DNA from: Allomuricauda sp. CAU 1633
GTDB taxonomy: Bacteria > Bacteroidota > Bacteroidia > Flavobacteriales > Flavobacteriaceae
Length of the DNA stretch: 64,000 bases
Assembly (NCBI RefSeq): GCF_017313225.1
Contig: NZ_JAFLNE010000007.1
Location: 1-64,000 of the forward strand
Direction of reading: 5' to 3'
The notes under the pieces are model-generated. The model saw only the letters and a list, made by a program, of their open reading frames with translations. It was not told the DNA's origin and ran no database searches. This document shows positions 62,411 through 64,000 of the stretch, piece by piece; the stretch's first letter is position 1, and each line of letters begins with the position of its first letter. A program made the translations under genes and the position numbers.

Positions 62411-62457
62411 GTCATTGTCATGACAAATCTTGCTTTTGCTCCCGGAGGTCGCAAAAG
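62411..62457. other. Candidate origin of transfer (oriT)
   Basis: The gap between the HTH gene and mobC has a perfect palindrome TTGTCATGACAA (62415-62426) and an inverted repeat CTTTTGC (62433-62439) / GCAAAAG (62451-62457) with an 11-base loop TCCCGGAGGTC. Position directly 5' of mobC and relaxase is where oriT is found in MOB systems of this kind. Nic site not identified. Confidence 0.5.
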
Positions 62458-62468
62458 ATGATGGAAAT

Positions 62469-62765
62469 ATGAAAAAGGAGTTCGTCCAGTTCCGATGCTC
62501 GGTCTACGAGAAGAAACTGCTGAAGGTAAAGGCCAGAAAGAGCGGTCTATCCATCAGTGAATACTGTCGCCGAGCAGCATTCAATGACAGGATAATTGAG
62601 CGGATGACCGATGAGCAAATTGAGGCCTATAAAATGTTGGTGAAATACCAAAGGAACTTCAAACTGATCACCAATATGTTCCGCAAACGCAACCCAAAAT
62701 TGGCAGAAGAAGTAGCCCAACTGGCCAATGAAATACGACAGCACCTTATAAGCTTCAAAAAATGA
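62469..62765 (+). CDS. Mobilization accessory protein MobC-like
   Basis: 98 residues from MKKEFVQFRCSVYEKKLLKV. The ribbon-helix-helix-like start (QFRCSVYEKKLLKVKARKSGLSISEYCRRAAF) binds DNA in relaxosomes; C-terminal helix KMLVKYQRNFKLITNMFRKRN. Overlaps the relaxase start by ATGA (62762-62765). A longer frame from 62430 would extend into the inverted repeat. Confidence 0.82.
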   Translation: MKKEFVQFRCSVYEKKLLKVKARKSGLSISEYCRRAAFNDRIIERMTDEQIEAYKMLVKYQRNFKLITNMFRKRNPKLAEEVAQLANEIRQHLISFKK

Positions 62766-63631
62766 TAGGAAAGGGTAAAGCAATATCACACACTGCAGCT
62801 TCCATGAGCTATGGACTGAAGGAAGAAAAGGATTCAGAAATTATCCACAGTCAATATCTGGCCGGGGAAACTCCAAGGGAAATTACGGAGGAGTTCAGGG
62901 TCATTCAACAGCAGAACGAACTATGCAAAAAGAACACGCTCAGCTTTGTGCTAAGCCCGACGATAGAGGACGGTAAAAAACTGGAAGCGAAACAACTGAA
63001 AGAAATGACCGAACGGTTCCTTAAAGAAATGAGGTTAAAGGAAAATCAGGCTGTGGCCTTTGTACACAGGGACAAGGAACACGTACATGTCCACCTCTAT
63101 GTGAACCGGATAAGCTTTGAGGGAAAGGCCTACAATGACAGTTTCATTGGAAACCGGAGCCAACAAATGGCCGAGAAGGTGGCTAAACAGATGAACCTCA
63201 CTACAGTAAGGGAGGTGCAACAAGAAAAGTTGTATAGGATGAATGAAATCAGGTCGGAAATACAGCGGATCCATGAAAAAGTCATGGCCAAGGAGCGGCC
63301 AAGGGATTTTGACCAGTATATCAAATCGATGGAGGAGAACAAGGTGAAAGTCATCCCGAGTATCAACAGACAGAACCAATTACAGGGCTTTCGGTTCGAG
63401 TACAAAGGAACGAACCTTAAAGGTAGGGAGGTGCACCGTTCCATGTCCATGGGCAGAATTGCGGGCCAAATGAACTTTGAGAAGGACAGGGTACAAAGAA
63501 TGGCAAAGGACAGGAGCATGGAACTTTTGGGTAGGACAGTGAATGTCCCATCCAATTTGGCAGCAACCATTGCCAAGAAAACAATAAAACTGGCCATCAA
63601 AGTGGTCAGGGATACGGGAATAGGAATCTAA
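62762..63631 (+). CDS. Relaxase/mobilization nuclease (MobP/VirD2-like)
   Basis: 289 residues. The three-histidine metal motif is HRDKEHVHVHLYVNRISF (about residues 100-117; H-x-D-x2-H-x-H-x-H-x3-NR). The N-terminus MIGKGKAISHTAASMSYGL is that of Bacteroidota relaxases; the catalytic Tyr or Ser cannot be fixed by eye but a Tyr lies in MSYGL. Nicks the oriT strand and leads transfer. Its own conjugation machinery is not in the window, so the element is presumably mobilizable. Confidence 0.9.
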   Translation: MIGKGKAISHTAASMSYGLKEEKDSEIIHSQYLAGETPREITEEFRVIQQQNELCKKNTLSFVLSPTIEDGKKLEAKQLKEMTERFLKEMRLKENQAVAFVHRDKEHVHVHLYVNRISFEGKAYNDSFIGNRSQQMAEKVAKQMNLTTVREVQQEKLYRMNEIRSEIQRIHEKVMAKERPRDFDQYIKSMEENKVKVIPSINRQNQLQGFRFEYKGTNLKGREVHRSMSMGRIAGQMNFEKDRVQRMAKDRSMELLGRTVNVPSNLAATIAKKTIKLAIKVVRDTGIGI

Positions 63632-63641
63632 ATAGTATACC

Positions 63642-64000
63642 ATGGCAAAACTTGATGAAATAGCGGAACTGTTGACCGAGGAGATAAGTGAGTTTGAAAA
63701 GAGCATCGCACGATTGGAAAAGGTGCATGATGGCATGCAGAACCTTCAACTTAGGCCTGATACTGCTGGGATTGATGCACTCTTGAAAGGGTACAGCAAC
63801 AATCAAAAGAAAAACATTGAGGAACAGCAAAAACTGATGCAACGGATTCTTCGCAAGGTGGAGAAATCAATTTTGTTGCCAAGTTGGGCCATAAAACTGT
63901 CTTGGGGATTGTTGGTGTGTGTCCTTTTGGTCATCGGATTTTCGGTCTATCAGGTATCAAGGATATCCAAGAAAGAAGAGGCTGCATATATGAAAGGCCG
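63642..64000 (+). CDS. Membrane protein next to relaxase, cut by window edge
   Basis: The N-terminal 119 residues are visible: MAKLDEIAELLTEEISEFEK with a coiled-coil-like run (NNQKKNIEEQQKLMQRILRK), then a membrane segment LSWGLLVCVLLVIGFSVY and charged RISKKEEAA. It lies 10 bases after the relaxase and belongs to the mobilization unit. A similar gene follows relaxase in other Bacteroidota elements; role unknown. The end is outside the window. Confidence 0.7.
   Translation, partial: MAKLDEIAELLTEEISEFEKSIARLEKVHDGMQNLQLRPDTAGIDALLKGYSNNQKKNIEEQQKLMQRILRKVEKSILLPSWAIKLSWGLLVCVLLVIGFSVYQVSRISKKEEAAYMKG

Noticed and set aside
53291-64000. Integrase of the island
   Set aside because: No tyrosine or serine recombinase motif was seen in any frame; it may lie beyond the right edge.
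1-64000. CRISPR array or rRNA genes
   Set aside because: No regularly spaced repeats or conserved rRNA segments were seen.

Overview
The window comes from a marine-type member of the Flavobacteriaceae (Bacteroidota), perhaps close to Allomuricauda/Flagellimonas; the genus is only a guess. The signs are type IX secretion C-terminal sorting domains, promoters of the TAnnTTTG type, a DUF1501/DUF1800 export pair, flavobacterial families such as DUF4286, DUF4199 and DUF6428, and a short Bacteroidota-type MobC/relaxase pair. No rRNA, CRISPR array or complete insertion sequence was seen.

Layout. (1) 1-2.1 kb is an accessory-looking edge: the tail of an unidentified gene, a 400-base stretch with three hairpins and no convincing gene, a short SSB, two tandem secreted paralogues and a 53-residue Cys/Lys-rich protein. 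(2) 2.2-53.4 kb is mostly chromosomal backbone. It carries information-processing genes (tex, metG, mfd, rsmA, serS, pth, rplY, prs), metabolism (fbp, lysC, ribF, a 2-hydroxyacid dehydrogenase, a two-domain acyltransferase of the ornithine-lipid type), envelope and secreted proteins (DUF1501/DUF1800 pair, a reprolysin-type T9SS metalloprotease with its lipoprotein partner, HTTM, MgtE, TPR) and many small VOC, cupin and GNAT enzymes. Within it are a ParE/RelE-type toxin-antitoxin pair lodged between the ligase-associated helicase and pdeM, and an arsR-DUF6428-GNAT-arsC operon with no efflux pump in the window. (3) Around 53 kb a tRNA-Leu(CAA) locus is split: promoter, 5' tRNA fragment, a GIY-YIG nuclease gene, then the intact tRNA. 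(4) From 53.4 kb to the right edge lies what looks like a mobilizable island. It has a class I methyltransferase, an AraC-type regulator, cupin and small basic proteins, a tightly overlapping four-gene operon (73-aa protein, DUF1611 P-loop protein, alanine/ornithine-type PLP racemase, VanX-like M15 dipeptidase), a prohibitin-family protein, an excisionase-like HTH protein, a candidate oriT, MobC, a relaxase and a truncated membrane protein.

The parts most worth following up are the DUF1611-racemase-dipeptidase operon, which looks like a D-amino-acid/dipeptide processing module carried on a mobile element; the GIY-YIG cassette that has placed itself between a tRNA promoter and the tRNA; and palindromic repeats that have entered the reading frames of metG and mfd and the leader of mfd.

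Limits: functions rest on motif recognition by eye. No homology search, RNA folding or base-composition calculation was run. Start codons were moved inward from the longest open frame where family length or codon identity supported it.
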